Shown here piece by piece: positions 43,032 through 53,458 of a DNA stretch of 64,000 nt. The notes under the pieces were generated by a model that saw only the letters and a list, made by a program, of their open reading frames with translations, made no database searches and was not told the DNA's origin. This stretch comes from Prochilodus magdalenae (taxonomy: Eukaryota > Chordata > Actinopteri > Characiformes > Prochilodontidae), in NCBI GenBank assembly GCA_024036415.1, contig JAMWET010006598.1, positions 1 through 64,000 on the forward strand, given 5' to 3'. How positions within the stretch are numbered: the stretch's first letter is position 1; every line of letters begins with the position of its first letter. A program made the position numbers and the translations under genes.

Positions 43032-44640
43032 TTTCTGCTAAAGTGAGTTTAACAAAAAGATCATGATGAGTTTTACTATACGTTTGACATATGCTTCACA
43101 ACTGTAAGTATATTGACTGGTTGCAAAGCAGAAATCTTATTAGTGTGTGACTGATAGACCTGGAGCTTCAAAAAAATATTTCAACACTTCTGTTGTATTG
43201 TGGCAAAAATCAGGTAAAGCCATTTGCTCTTTCACGTGTTTTGCTCTGTTTTGCCAACCAATCAACACTCAGTAGCAGTAATGCCAAACACTCAGTAGCA
43301 GTAATGCCAAGCACTCAGTAGCAGTAATGCCAAGCTCTCAGTAGCAGTAATGCCAAGCTCTCAGTAGCAGTAATGCCAAACACTCAGCACTCAGTAGCAA
43401 TAATGCCAAGCACTCAGTAGCAGTAATGCCAAGCACTCAGTAGCAGTAATGCCAAGCACTCAGTAGCAGTAATGCCAAACACTCAGTAGCAGTAATGCCA
43501 AGCACTCAGTAGCAGTAATGCCAAGCACTCAGTAGCAGTAATGCCAAACACTTAGTAGCAGTAATGCCAAGCACTCAGTAGCAGTAATGCCAAACACTCA
43601 GCACTCAGTAGCAATAATGCCAAGCTCTCAGTAGCAGTAATGCCAAACGCTCAGTAGCAGTAATGCCAAACACTCAGCACTCAGTAGCAATAATGCCACC
43701 TAATGACCACTTATTAACAATAATGCCACCTAACAAGCACTCAGTAGCAGTAATGCCCACCAATCAGCACTCAATAGCAATAATGCCATCAAATCAGCAC
43801 ACAAAAAACTGTAACTAATCAGCATTTAAAAGGAGTCATACTAAATAATCAGCACTCAGTATCAGTAATACCAACTAATCAGCACTCAGTGTCAGTAATG
43901 CCCACCAATCAGAGCTCAGTATTAGTAATGCCAACCAATCAGCACTCATAGATTTTCTGCTAAAGTGAGTTTAACAAAAAGATCATGATGAGTTTTACTA
44001 TACGTTTGACATATGCTTCACAACTGTAAGTATATTGACTGGTTGCAAAGCAGAAATCTAATTAGTGTGTGACTGATAGACCTGGAGCTTCAAAAAAATA
44101 TTTCAACACTTCTGTTGTATTGTGGCAAAAATCAGGTAAAGCCATTTGCTCTTTCACGTGTTTTGCTCTGTTATGCCAACCAATCAACACAGTAATGCCA
44201 AGCACTCAGTAGCAGTAATGCCAAACACTCAGCACTCAGTAGCAATAATGCCACCTAATGACCACTTATTAACAATAATGCCACCTAACAAGCACTCCGT
44301 AGCAGTAATGCCCACCAATCAGCACTCAATAGCAATAATGCCATCCAATCAGCACACAAAAAACTGTAACTAATCAGCATTTAGAAGGAGTCATACTAAA
44401 TAATCAGCACTTAGTATCAGTAATACCAACTAATCAGCACTCAGTATCAGTAATGCCCACCAATCAGAGCTCAGTATAAGTAACGCCAACCAATCAGCAC
44501 TCATTAGTAGTATTGCCCACCAATCAGCACTTTGTAGCAGTTATACTAACTAATCAGCACTCAATACCAGTAATGCCCACCAATCAGCACTCAGTTTCAG
44601 TTATGCCCACCAATCAGTGCATAGTCGCAGTAATATTACC
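43031..44640. repeat. Tandem duplication (offset 922 bp) enclosing a 23-bp minisatellite
   Basis: 43031-43250 (TTTTCTGCTAAAGTGAGTTT and onward) recurs at 43953-44172 with very few changes. Between them lie 23-bp units CACTCAGTAGCAGTAATGCC plus AAG, then longer CAATCAGCACTCAGT-type units. In the second copy the same downstream series (ACCACTTATTAACAATAATG at about 43706 and 44261) is only about 555 bp away, so the 23-bp array is contracted there. Confidence 0.9.
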
Positions 44641-45315
44641 CGAACAGTTCTGTCCAGGTTATTGTTGATAATAATAATTATTGCATATCAGTCAACAACA
44701 TATGAATATATTGTGCATCTATAATGCATTCCTTTTTCTCGCTCTTCATTCACTTCAAATGCTTCTTTCCCCAAGGACAGCATCCTCTCTTACTCTTCTA
44801 TCACACACAGAAGAGATTCTACCACCTAGCCTCTCTTTTCTTCGCCTATCATCTTTCGTTTCCCTTGATTTCTGCCACACTCTGTTTCTTCATGCACTGT
44901 AGTCAAGGGAAAAGCAGGGGGAGGAAAAATTAGAGACAGGTTCCTGTGTCACAAAGGACCTGTGAGTCATTCCGGGTAAGTGCAGAGTTGAATTAACAAG
45001 CAGCGAATGGAAATGGATTGACTTGTAAAATAGATTTGAATGAGAATCTTCTACAAGGCTCGCAATGCGTTACTAGGGGATTACGTGGAGCAGGCTCACA
45101 CAGAAGGTGACTGTTCTGTGTCAGGTGGTACGCATACATGTATAATCATATAAATCCTCTGTGAAATTCCCTCATGCACAACCGTGACATGATTTCTCTG
45201 CTAGCGGCAACAGTTGCCTGGTCACAATCACACAAAACCTTTGTCTTAGCCTGATATTATTTTATCTAATAATTGTGGGCAATTAATCAATTCATTATGA
45301 TATTAATCCATTCAT
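44641..45315. other. No supported gene
   Basis: Small open frames (44681-44933) without a recognisable domain. Confidence 0.5.
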
Positions 45316-45317
45316 CA

Positions 45318-45725
45318 TCAAAAGAATAGCTGCACCCAGAAGGTATGAACCGACAGGAGTGAAACTTGGTGGGCAGGTTTGACATTGTGAGACATGCAAA
45401 TGGTTTCACGCTCGGACGCACATGTGACGTACTGTTTGTGCAGCACCATTGTCACATGGCTACACAACGCAGGACTAGATGCACACAGACTGTTACGATG
45501 ACTCCCCTTAACACCACGTCAATATCACCAAAGACTGCAATGGTGTCGTGCCAGTGTCATGGAGTGAGCAGTCAGAATAACAGCAGGTCATCTTCGGTGC
45601 CCGCTTTTGTTTTGGTAGAGACCACCAACGAACCTGTGTGTGGAGGCCTGGATGAGTTATTTGTTGTCACACGTCACACGGCCTGGTATCACTCCACCTT
45701 CAGCCCTACCCCTGTTGTTCACAGC
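45318..45725 (+). mobile_element. Tc1-like element fragment (family A)
   Basis: End AATAGCTGCACCCAGAAGG, leader TTTGACATTGTGAGACATGC, then the LTPRQ-like region (CTTAACACCACGTCAATATC) and the GTTGGTG-poor DE block. Decays after GTGTGTGGAGGCCTGGATGA. Internal deletions compared with the 925-1510 copy. Confidence 0.8.
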
Positions 45726-46054
45726 CTAGTCGGATGCTCCACCCACACACAGACAGAGAGTCTGATGTTTTGAGTTTGTAAGTCTGGCCACACAGTCAGG
45801 ATTCTGCCAGCTGTATTCCGAGTCACTGTTCCTACTTCCACATATACTCACTTCTGTGTGGTTTTGCCCTGGTCTGATGTGCAGTTTCAGCCGGGGGGAC
45901 AGTAGTCTTAGCCACAGTTATTAGGTAGCCATAGCATACCTCTGTGTTTTCTGTGAGGGGCTGTTTATGTTATGACTCAGGAGTGCCTCCTTCTATGCAG
46001 TGTTCCAAAAAGAAGGCTTGTGATTGGTCCATTGGGAGACGGGCAGTCAAAAGT
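45726..46054. other. No supported feature
   Basis: No coding, RNA or repeat signal recognised. Confidence 0.4.
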
Positions 46055-46257
46055 TTACATTTAGCTGACACTCTTATCCAGACTTACAAGGTTAATCATA
46101 TTACAGGTGGGCCAATGTAGTGTTAGGAGTCTTGCCCATGGACTCTTATTGGTGTAGCACAGCATAGTCACTCAGCCCGGGATTCAAACCCCAGTCTCCC
46201 ACGTGCGGTGGGGGCTACTTGGCGGATAGTGGTGTTATCCACTGAGCTACACCAACC
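46055..46257 (-). repeat. tRNA-derived SINE, full copy
   Basis: The minus strand has GGTTGGTGTAGCTCAGTGGA, the degenerate B box GGTTTGAATCC, the TGTGCTACACCAATAAGAGT body and a shortened tail (CTGGATAAGAGTGTCAGC). Confidence 0.9.
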
Positions 46258-46524
46258 ACTAAACCACGGGTTGAGTTTAGACACAACCAGCTAAATGGAT
46301 GTTGTTGGTGATCTTAAAGACTTAGACTTAACGATACATTTGATACATCAAACAATACATATCCTGATTTACTACATATACTCTTAATGTATCACTATAC
46401 TATATTTGTGCCCTATCTCCACTTCTAGTATATACTGTGTTCCTCAAAAACTTTGATTTCCTTTTTTGCCTAGTTTAAAAGCTCCAGTTCCATTTTCAGT
46501 TTAGTGAAAACCACCGAACTACCG

Positions 46525-46581
46525 TCCCATTTGGGAGACTGGGGTTTGATTCCCAGTCTGGGTGACTATGCTGTGTTACCT
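46525..46581 (+). repeat. SINE internal fragment
   Basis: GGGAGACTGGGGTTTGATTC and CCAGTCTGGGTGACTATG only; no A box and no tail. Confidence 0.7.
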
Positions 46582-47015
46582 GTATTCTAAGGCAAAGTAT
46601 CAAATGACCATTTCAAACAGATATTTAAAATCATCAATACAATCTTTAAAAAAAATACTTTGTAGCATTTCGCTCAATAACACACAGAAACACATGATGT
46701 TCCAGCTTGTTCTGGCTACTCCGCTTCCACAGATCCCCCCCATGAGAGGAAGCATTCCTCTGTGAGAGGCACAATATCATTGACCCTTTCCCGCATGTGG
46801 CGTAACCAGCAAGCTGATTGGTTGATTTTACTGAAGGATGGACCTTTGTCTGTAAACAGAAACCATTTTGTTTATTTTAACCAGTGACTGGTCTCTACCA
46901 CTCTGATGTCTCTGGCTGCGACTACACGTCCAGGCTGAAACACCCCTTGTGGCTTCCATGTGACAATCACAAAATGTAACAAGTGTGTAATTTATAGATA
47001 TGAGATCTTTCCAAA
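46582..47015. other. No supported gene
   Basis: Short open frames only. Confidence 0.45.
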
Positions 47016-47245
47016 AAATAAATAAATTAATTAATTTAAAAAAATAAAATAAATATAAATAAAATATATAAAAAAATAAAAATAAAAAAAAAAATAATAT
47101 ATATATATATATATAAATATAATATAACATATATATTTATATTTTATATAATAAATATAAATATATATTTATATATTTATATTTATATTTATATTTATAT
47201 TTATTATTATTTTTTTTTTTTAAATATATATATATATATATCTCA
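47016..47245. repeat. A/T-only low-complexity tract
   Basis: More than 200 bp of almost pure A/T made of AAATA, TATA and TATTTA runs. Confidence 0.95.
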
Positions 47246-47945
47246 GTTTATCCTTGTCTAATGTAATGATGTACATATCAAAAAAACAAACAAACCCTCC
47301 CTGTCTCTGTATATTCTGGATTTTTTGTATATGTATCTCTTTTATATCTCTTTATTGTAATAGGTTTAGTTAGTATGTACATTAATGCTGCTCTGCTGTA
47401 GTGTAACCTGAGCCTCACCACAAACATTTCAATGCATATATGTCCTGATGTTGTGCAAATGACAAATTAACCTGAAACTTGAAAACTTGAATCTTTTAAT
47501 GATGCTAATGTTCTTTCTTCGCATGTGTGTCCTTTTCTCAGTGAGAGCCTGTTGGCCGCTACATGTCTTTTCAGACCCATGGCGTCGAGTTGTCTCGTCA
47601 TGGTCACATCTGAGCTTGATTTTGTTACCTCTCTCCCAATAGGAAAGCTTTTAGTGCTGTGTATCTGCTGGTGACAGCGTCTGGTGGTTACAAGTTGTTT
47701 GCTAGGTCTTGTGGGAAGTTTCTTAAAATCATATGAGCATTTCTTGATCTCCAGGTTTGGAAACTCCCATTCCCTGCCCCTTCCTTCCACCTTCCTTATG
47801 CAATATGATCATTCTGCATCTGTTCAGAAATATCTTCGGAATAATTGTGTATATCAGTCTTGTTCACTGGAAATGAAGTAAATACGGGCAGGTCTTCCTG
47901 TATACGGACAAGCCACCAACCCATTTTCAAGCCTACACTTATCAT
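47246..47945. other. No supported gene
   Basis: A 107-codon minus frame at 47467-47790 has no domain that I recognise. Not called. Confidence 0.4.
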
Positions 47946-47949
47946 CTCA

Positions 47950-48495
47950 GATTATACACTCAGAAGGAAGTGTGGGATTGCAGTGCTATTGGGAAGGCAG
48001 ATAAAAGTTACCAGGAACAATAAATGATAATACATTTAGACTGAAATAGGCCACATTTATTAAGCTACACACACAGAAGTAGTGTCTCTCAATATGGCAT
48101 TAGGTTACCATGTTTGCTAACCCAAGGGTGGTGGAGGTAAGGGTGGAGGTGAAGTGACAACAAGGCATTTGGACGTATGACAACAAACCATTCAAACCAC
48201 GGTGCCTCCACACACAGATCCGTTGGTCGTCTCCAACAAGACAAAAGGGGGACTTATCAATGAGGATGACCCGCTGACATTCTGAGTCACTTCATGACAG
48301 TCTGACGCGACATCATTGCAGTCTTTGGTGACGTTGGCGTGGTGTTAAGGGCAGTCTTTGTAACGGTCTGTGGGCACATAGTCCAGCATAGTGCAGCAGG
48401 GTGCCAATGGTGATGGCACTAACAGGATGTCTCATGACTGCTCGTTCAGTCAGATACATCGATAAGGCCCATCTTTGCTCCACCGGAAGTTTCAT
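47950..48495 (-). mobile_element. Tc1-like element fragment (family A)
   Basis: Antisense family end (CAGAAGGAAGTGTGGGATTG, AAAGTTACCAGGAACAATAA), then the C-terminal and DE regions. At 48313-48495 the minus frame reads RPLQRLPLTPRQRHQRLQ, the best-preserved stretch of this family in the window. It ends just upstream of the GPCR exon. Confidence 0.85.
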
Positions 48496-48526
48496 TCCTG
48501 ATGTCTGTCTGAATGGATATCTTATC

Positions 48527-48529
<3 letters not shown>

Positions 48530-48563
<34 letters not shown>
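48530..48563. repeat. (CT)n microsatellite serving as polypyrimidine tract
   Basis: About 16 CT units immediately followed by CTGCTGTTTGACAG, a good 3' splice acceptor whose AG is at 48574-48575. Confidence 0.9.
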
Positions 48564-48565
<2 letters not shown>

Positions 48566-48669
48566 TGTTTGACAGGGTTGCCATAAATCTGAGCGAAAAG
48601 GCCCCAGCAACAGATTCACTTAGGACCTTTCAACACCCTTATCCCCATTGGAGGGTGCAGTACTGCAGC

Positions 48670-48943
48670 ATGGATGCAGTGGTGGCCAACCTCAGCGTGC
48701 CCTGGGGAACAGGGGTGCTAATGGGCCTGACGGACACTCCTAATCAGACAGTCACTGGATCTCCAGAGCTGCATCGTTCTTTAGCACCTCTCTGCACTGT
48801 ATGCTGCTGTGGAATGCTCAACCGCACCCTGGCTGTGGTGTTTATGGTCAGCCTGGCTTTCGCCATCGTCGTGGGCAATGTGATCACACTGACAGTCTTC
48901 ATGCAGACACGCCAGTCCCGCACGCCACAGGGCTACCTCAAAG
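48670..48943 (+). CDS. Class A GPCR, first coding exon (N-terminus, TM1, start of TM2)
   Basis: A plasma-membrane receptor of the rhodopsin-like family. I chose ATG 48670 (AGCATGG context); the frame is open further upstream to the acceptor at 48575, but the nearest upstream start-like codon is only GTG. The N-terminus carries sequons NLS, NQT and NRT. TM1 includes LAFAIVVGNVITLTVFM with the conserved Asn (GN). The exon ends in ...RTPQGYLK plus one base before donor GTATAT and joins in phase to the 50600 exon, rebuilding KVSLAVADMM. The 1.66-kb intron contains a Tc1 derivative and a foldback element. I cannot assign a subfamily: TM2 resembles amine receptors, but the rest does not. Confidence 0.88.
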
Positions 48944-49375
48944 GTATATCGCAAAATCTGCATGCAGTGCTCACCCAAATTTAATGAGAGCTTGCAGTAC
49001 AGCATGGTGTCCAACAGAGGGCAGTGTGAGGTACATTTGGGTATGAATTTGGTGCAAAGGACTGCAAACATGGCCTCCCTAAATACAATATATCAAATTT
49101 GTTAAAAGTTAATTACTATAATAGTTCAACCAAATGGTTTGGTCATTTGTGCAGTTCTCTCCAAATCAATCAGTAGTCAATCAGCCAAGACGTTTGAATT
49201 CTGAAGTTGTACTTCCTTACATGATTACGAATGGACAAAAACGTATGCTCTAGTTGTCCATTTGTATTTTAGTATGTCATACAGTGATTGAACAATTAGT
49301 GTATGCAATCAATCATGTGGTGACTAAATACCAGCATGTAGTATTTTTCTATGAAAGGTTTTCTGTGTAATTATA

Positions 49376-49908
49376 CAGGGGTTGGACAATGAAACTGAAA
49401 CACCTGGTTTTAGACCACCATCATTTATTAGTATGGTGTAGGGCCTCCTTTTGCGGCCAATACAGCGTCAGTTCGTCTTGGGAATGACATATACTGCGTC
49501 CTGCACAGTGGTCAGAGGGAGTTTAAGCCATTCTTCTTGCAGGATAGTGGCCAGGTCACTACGTGATGCTGGTGGAGGTTCGTCGTTCTTGGTGGTATGC
49601 TGACATTACCCTGGATACCGTGGCTCTTGATACATCACAAAGACTTGCTTTCTTGGTCACAGATGCGCCAGCAAGACGTGCACCAACAGTTTGTCCTCTT
49701 TTGAACTCTGGTATGTCCCCCATAATGTTGTGTGCATTGCAATATTTTGAGCAGAACTGTGCTCTTACCTGCTAACTGAACCTTCACACTCTGCTCTTAC
49801 TGGTGCAATGTGCAGTTAATGAAGATTGGCCACCAGGCTGGTCCAATTTAGCCATGAGACCTCCCACACTAAAATGACAGGTGTTTCAGTTTCATTGTCC
49901 AACCCCTG
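49376..49908 (-). mobile_element. Tc1-like deletion derivative (family D), copy 3, in GPCR intron
   Basis: 533 bp with the same CAGGGGTTGGACAATGAAAC ends, flanked by TA dinucleotides. Nearly identical to the 35739-36271 copy along its length, including the same internal deletion of the catalytic domain. Transposase remnant on the minus strand. Confidence 0.95.
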
Positions 49909-49944
49909 TATATATATGTGTCACACAGTTACACTCTGTAGTTG

Positions 49945-50560
49945 TACAATTACAGATTTACCCTGTTCTTCAATGGTCAGGACCCCCACTGACCAGGCAT
50001 TATTTGGGTGAGTGTGTCAGGCACAGCACTGCAGTGACTTGGTGGTGATGGTGTGTTAGTGTGTGTTGTGCTAGTGTAAGTGGATCAGGCAGAGCAGTTC
50101 TGCTAGACACTCATTGTCACTGCTGGACGGAGAATTATCCACCAATCAAAACAATCCAGCCAACAGCGTCCTGTGGGCAGCGTCCTGTGGGCAGTGTCCT
50201 GTGACCAGCGTCCTGTGACCACTGATGAAGGACTAGAGGATGACCAACACAAACTGTGTAGCAGCAGATGAGTTATCGTCTCTGTCACTGTACATCGACA
50301 AGGTGGACCAGCAAGGTAGGAGTGTCTAAAAGAGTGGACAGTGAGTGGACACAGCAGCACTGCTGTGTCTGATCCACTCACATAGTGCTGATAATGATCC
50401 AACACCCAAATAATACCTGCTCTGTGGTGGTCCTGTGGGGGGAACTGGGTGAAAGGGGGTAACGAATATGCAGATTAACACAGATGGACTACCAAACTAC
50501 AATGTATGTATGTTAAGAGGAGCTGATAATATGATATACAGTGAGAGTGAAGGGCGTGGT
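49945..50560. mobile_element. Foldback element, copy 3, in GPCR intron
   Basis: Left arm from ACCCTGTTCTTCAATGGTCA to GTAAGTGGATCAGGCAGAGC; central block with a triplicated CAGCGTCCTGTG motif (50163-50220); right arm GTGTCTGATCCACTCA to GATGGACTACCAAACTAC. Confidence 0.8.
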
Positions 50561-50599
50561 CATATATATGTAATGTTTTGATGTGCTTGTGTTTTGTAG

Positions 50600-51454
50600 T
50601 GTCTCTAGCTGTAGCTGACATGATGGTTGGAGTCCTGGTGGTCCCATTCTCAGTCTACACTGAGATATCCCTCATGGTGACCAGTGCTCCTCCTGCGTGG
50701 TACCAGGGTGGATCCGCAGTCACAGCAGGTGGGGTTACTGGCTCCTGGCAGCCCTGCATGCTAATCGGCCCCGTATTTGCTGGCTGTACCTTCGTATCAA
50801 TCAGCACCATCTTCCTAATGACGGTGGAGCGCAGCGTGGCCATCTTGCGGCCACTCCACAAGGACACAATGGTGACACGGCGACGGACTCTGCTGCTGAT
50901 CCTTCTGTCTTGGGCAGGTAGCTTCCTGCTAGCCATGGCACCACTCATCCTAAGCAAGAGCTTCACCCTGGAGTACAACGAGTGCAGCCGCATGTGCAAC
51001 TACGTCCCTCTGCTGCTGCAACATCATGCTGCTGTTCCCAGCCTTCGACTTCACCCTCCTAGGTGGCACACTTGCCGTCAACATCATGTCCTTTACCAGC
51101 ATCCGTCGCTACACGCGCAAACGGAAGCTGCTCTCAGAGGGCAGCCTGGGCTTGGAGGCTGGAGGGTCTGGCGGCTGCCCCCACAGACCCTCCTTCTCTG
51201 ACATCAAGGCAGCCAAAACCATCGGTATCCTCACCTTCGCCTTCACCGCCTCCTTTTCTCCCATCGCCGTCTTCGTGCTGGGCAATGTGGTGGGCTACAC
51301 CTGGTGCAACTTCTCCTTTTTCGCCTTCTGGATCCTGACGGGGAACAGCTGCTGCAATGTGATCATCTATAGCGTGAGGGACCAGCGCTTTAGGAAAGGA
51401 GTGATGCTGCTCTTTCACAAGGACCGCTCGCCCCCGCACTCTGAAAAGAGCTGA
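50600..51454 (+). CDS. Class A GPCR, second coding exon (TM2-TM7), with one-base frameshift
   Basis: Starts after acceptor TTTTGTAG. Frame 1 (to about 51018): TM2 SLAVADMMVGVLVVPFSVY; TM3 from CMLIGPVF to MTVERS (ERS in place of DRY); TM4 with LLSWAG and a following Pro; ECL2 with two Cys. Frame 2 (from about 51020 to TGA 51452-51454): TM5 LLFPAFDFTLLGGTLAVNIM; TM6 AKTIGILTFAFTASFSP; TM7 ending NSCCNVIIY (NPxxY without Pro); helix 8 RDQRFRKG. The residue at the amine-receptor Asp position of TM3 is Phe, so an aminergic ligand is unlikely. Coding length over both exons is 1,129 nt, one base more than 376 codons. The extra base lies within 51001-51025, near CTGCTGCTGCAAC. Either a pseudogenising mutation, an allele or an assembly error; everything else is intact. 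Confidence 0.88.
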
Positions 51455-51577
51455 AGTGAAGTGCTCAAGCAAAGAAGCCAAGCACAACCAGCCTCTCCTC
51501 CATTTCTGACTCTTTACCTACTGCTCATGAGATTGGCACTCTATTTTTCAGGAATTCCTCCAACTGAGGGCTTTTAA

Positions 51578-51583
51578 AATAAA
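51578..51583 (+). promoter_or_regulatory. Candidate poly(A) signal of the GPCR gene
   Basis: AATAAA 123 nt beyond the stop codon, in AAAATAAAAG. The first such hexamer downstream, so a short 3' UTR is likely. Longer 3' UTRs are possible. Confidence 0.5.
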
Positions 51584-52007
51584 AGCCTGCACTTCAGGGA
51601 CCAAAGCTGAATCCAGGGATTGTGGCCAGATCCTTTTTTTTTCACTCTCCATCAGAGAACCAGTATCTATAGTTTTGTTGTTATTTATTAAAGCTTAAAC
51701 ACTGTCACAATATCCATGTTGACCCAAATGTTTGTCCGTCTCAGAGGCTCCAGTAAAACAGAGATTATATTCAGCACTTTATTCAGGGGTGTTTTTCAGG
51801 ACATGGATTAAGCCTAAGGCTTAACGAAAAGATGCTCCAAGTGCAATGACAGGCATCACTCCAGGACAATCTGGTATAGATCTGAGGAGGAAAGACCCTT
51901 CTGCTTAGCAGTGCTCCTGAGAAGCAAATAAACCAGAAGATGACTATGATATGAATCTACAACACTGTGGACAAATCAGAGACCACCTTGAATTTATTTA
52001 GTTTCCA

Positions 52008-52094
52008 GTCAAAACAGCCAAGAGTTCAAAAACAGGACTCTTAACAACCATGCAACCGGTCTCGTCCTGTTTTTTACCTTTTGGCTGTTTTGAC
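52008..52094. repeat. Inverted repeat, 31-bp arms
   Basis: Arms 52008-52038 and 52064-52094 (GTCAAAACAGCCAA...ACAGGAC) match at 28 of 31 positions around a 25-nt loop. Probably derived from a palindromic dispersed element, as the flanking GAGACCACCTTGAATTTATT is a common fish repeat motif. Confidence 0.85.
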
Positions 52095-52194
52095 CACCAA
52101 AAATGTCACCAATAAAAATAAAAAGTACTTAAAGCAGCACTTTTACGTACTCCAAACAGTAGGGGGCAACGCGTCATCAGAAAATGCCAGGTCC

Positions 52195-52432
52195 CTCCTC
52201 CTCCCTCTTGCCAAGTCAAGTGAAGTTTCGTTTATTCAGGGTCTTTTACAACAGAGGTTGTCTCAAAGCAGCTTTACAGACAATCCGGGTCCAAGCCCCC
52301 AATGAGCAAACCAAAGACAACAGTGACAAGGAAAACAAAGCAAGAGGAAGAAACCTGGAGAGCAACCGAGAATCAAATGGGAACCCATTCTCCTCTGGTC
52401 AAAACCAGATAACAAGACGAGCACAAAAGCAA
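52195..52432 (+). repeat. Dispersed repeat (GGTTGTCTCAAAGCAGCTTTA type)
   Basis: Contains CAAGTCAAGTGAAGTTTCGT, TTGTCTCAAAGCAGCTTTAC, AACAGTGACAAGGAAAA, GAAGAAACCTGGAGAG and GGGAACCCATTCTCCTCTGG, a very common fish genomic repeat. Ends in an A/TA tract. Confidence 0.75.
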
Positions 52433-52849
52433 AAAAAAAATATATATATATACAATACTGAATATAGAATAACCGATGACTGTCCAGTAAGAGTAACAAG
52501 GAGAAACAGACCTGAAAGTCTGATTGAAACTCATCACTGTTAAGACTGAAACATGTTTATCACAGTAAACCTAGAATATCCACTCCTGCTGCTACTAGCC
52601 TACTGTGAGGATCTGTGATTAAGAATAAGAGAGGCATTCAGTGTTTTGTGAGGCAGAGGAACAAACGTCTCATCAGTTTGTGAAGCAGGAACAGAAAAGT
52701 CTGTGATTAAAGAAGGAGGATCTTTGGATGGGTCGTCAGGATGCAGGCAATGCTACCACATAGGACAAGACAGCATGAAGCTCCATGATAGGTAAACTGG
52801 TCAGAAATGGAGGCAAGCTTTAGACACTCAGTAAAGACAGATGAAGCAG
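52433..52849. other. No supported gene
   Basis: A short A-run/(TA)n at 52430-52452, then unremarkable sequence. Confidence 0.45.
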
Positions 52850-53458
52850 TAGCATCAGACCACACAGGATGGGCAGTAGTTTCGCATCAGACCACAAAGT
52901 CGGGGCAGTAGTTCAGCATCCGACCACACAGGATGGGCAGCAGTTCAGCATCCGACCACACAGTTTGGGCAGTAGTTCTACATCCGAACACACAGTTTGG
53001 GCAGTAGTTCTACATCCGAACACACAGTTTGGGCAGTAGTTCTACATCCGACCACACAGTTTGGGCAGTAGATCAGCATCCGACCACACAGTTTGGGCAG
53101 TAGATCGGCATCCGACCACACAGTTTGGGCAGTAGATCAGCATCCGACCACACAGTTTGGGCAGTAGATCAGCATCCGACCACACAGTTTGGGCAGTAGA
53201 TCTGCATCCGACCACACAGTTTGGGCAGTAGATCGGCATCCGACCACTCAGTTTGGGCAGTAGATCAGCATCTGACCACACAGTTTGGGCAGTAGATCGG
53301 CATCCGACCACACAGTTTGGGCAGTAGATCAGCATCCGACCACACAGTTTGGGCAGTAGATCAGCATCCGACCACTCAGTTTGGGCAGTAGATCAGCATC
53401 CGACCACTCAGTTTGGTAAGTAGATCGGCATCCGACCACACAGTTTGGGCAGTAGACA
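52850..53458. repeat. 32-bp minisatellite, about 18 copies
   Basis: The unit GCATCCGACCACACAGTTTG plus GGCAGTAGATCA has period 32 (for example 53108, 53140). The first units are irregular, and several variants such as GATCGGCA/GATCAGCA alternate. The minus strand is open for 97 codons purely because of the repeat. Confidence 0.95.

Noticed and set aside
48655..48669. GPCR start five codons upstream
   Set aside because: The codon there is GTG; ATG at 48670 has better context and eukaryotic genes rarely start at GTG.
53042..53335. 97-codon repetitive frame with regularly spaced Cys
   Set aside because: Pure product of the 32-bp minisatellite.
52850..53458. CRISPR-like array appearance
   Set aside because: Units are contiguous with no unique spacers; vertebrate minisatellite. 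The 54-bp array fails for the same reason.
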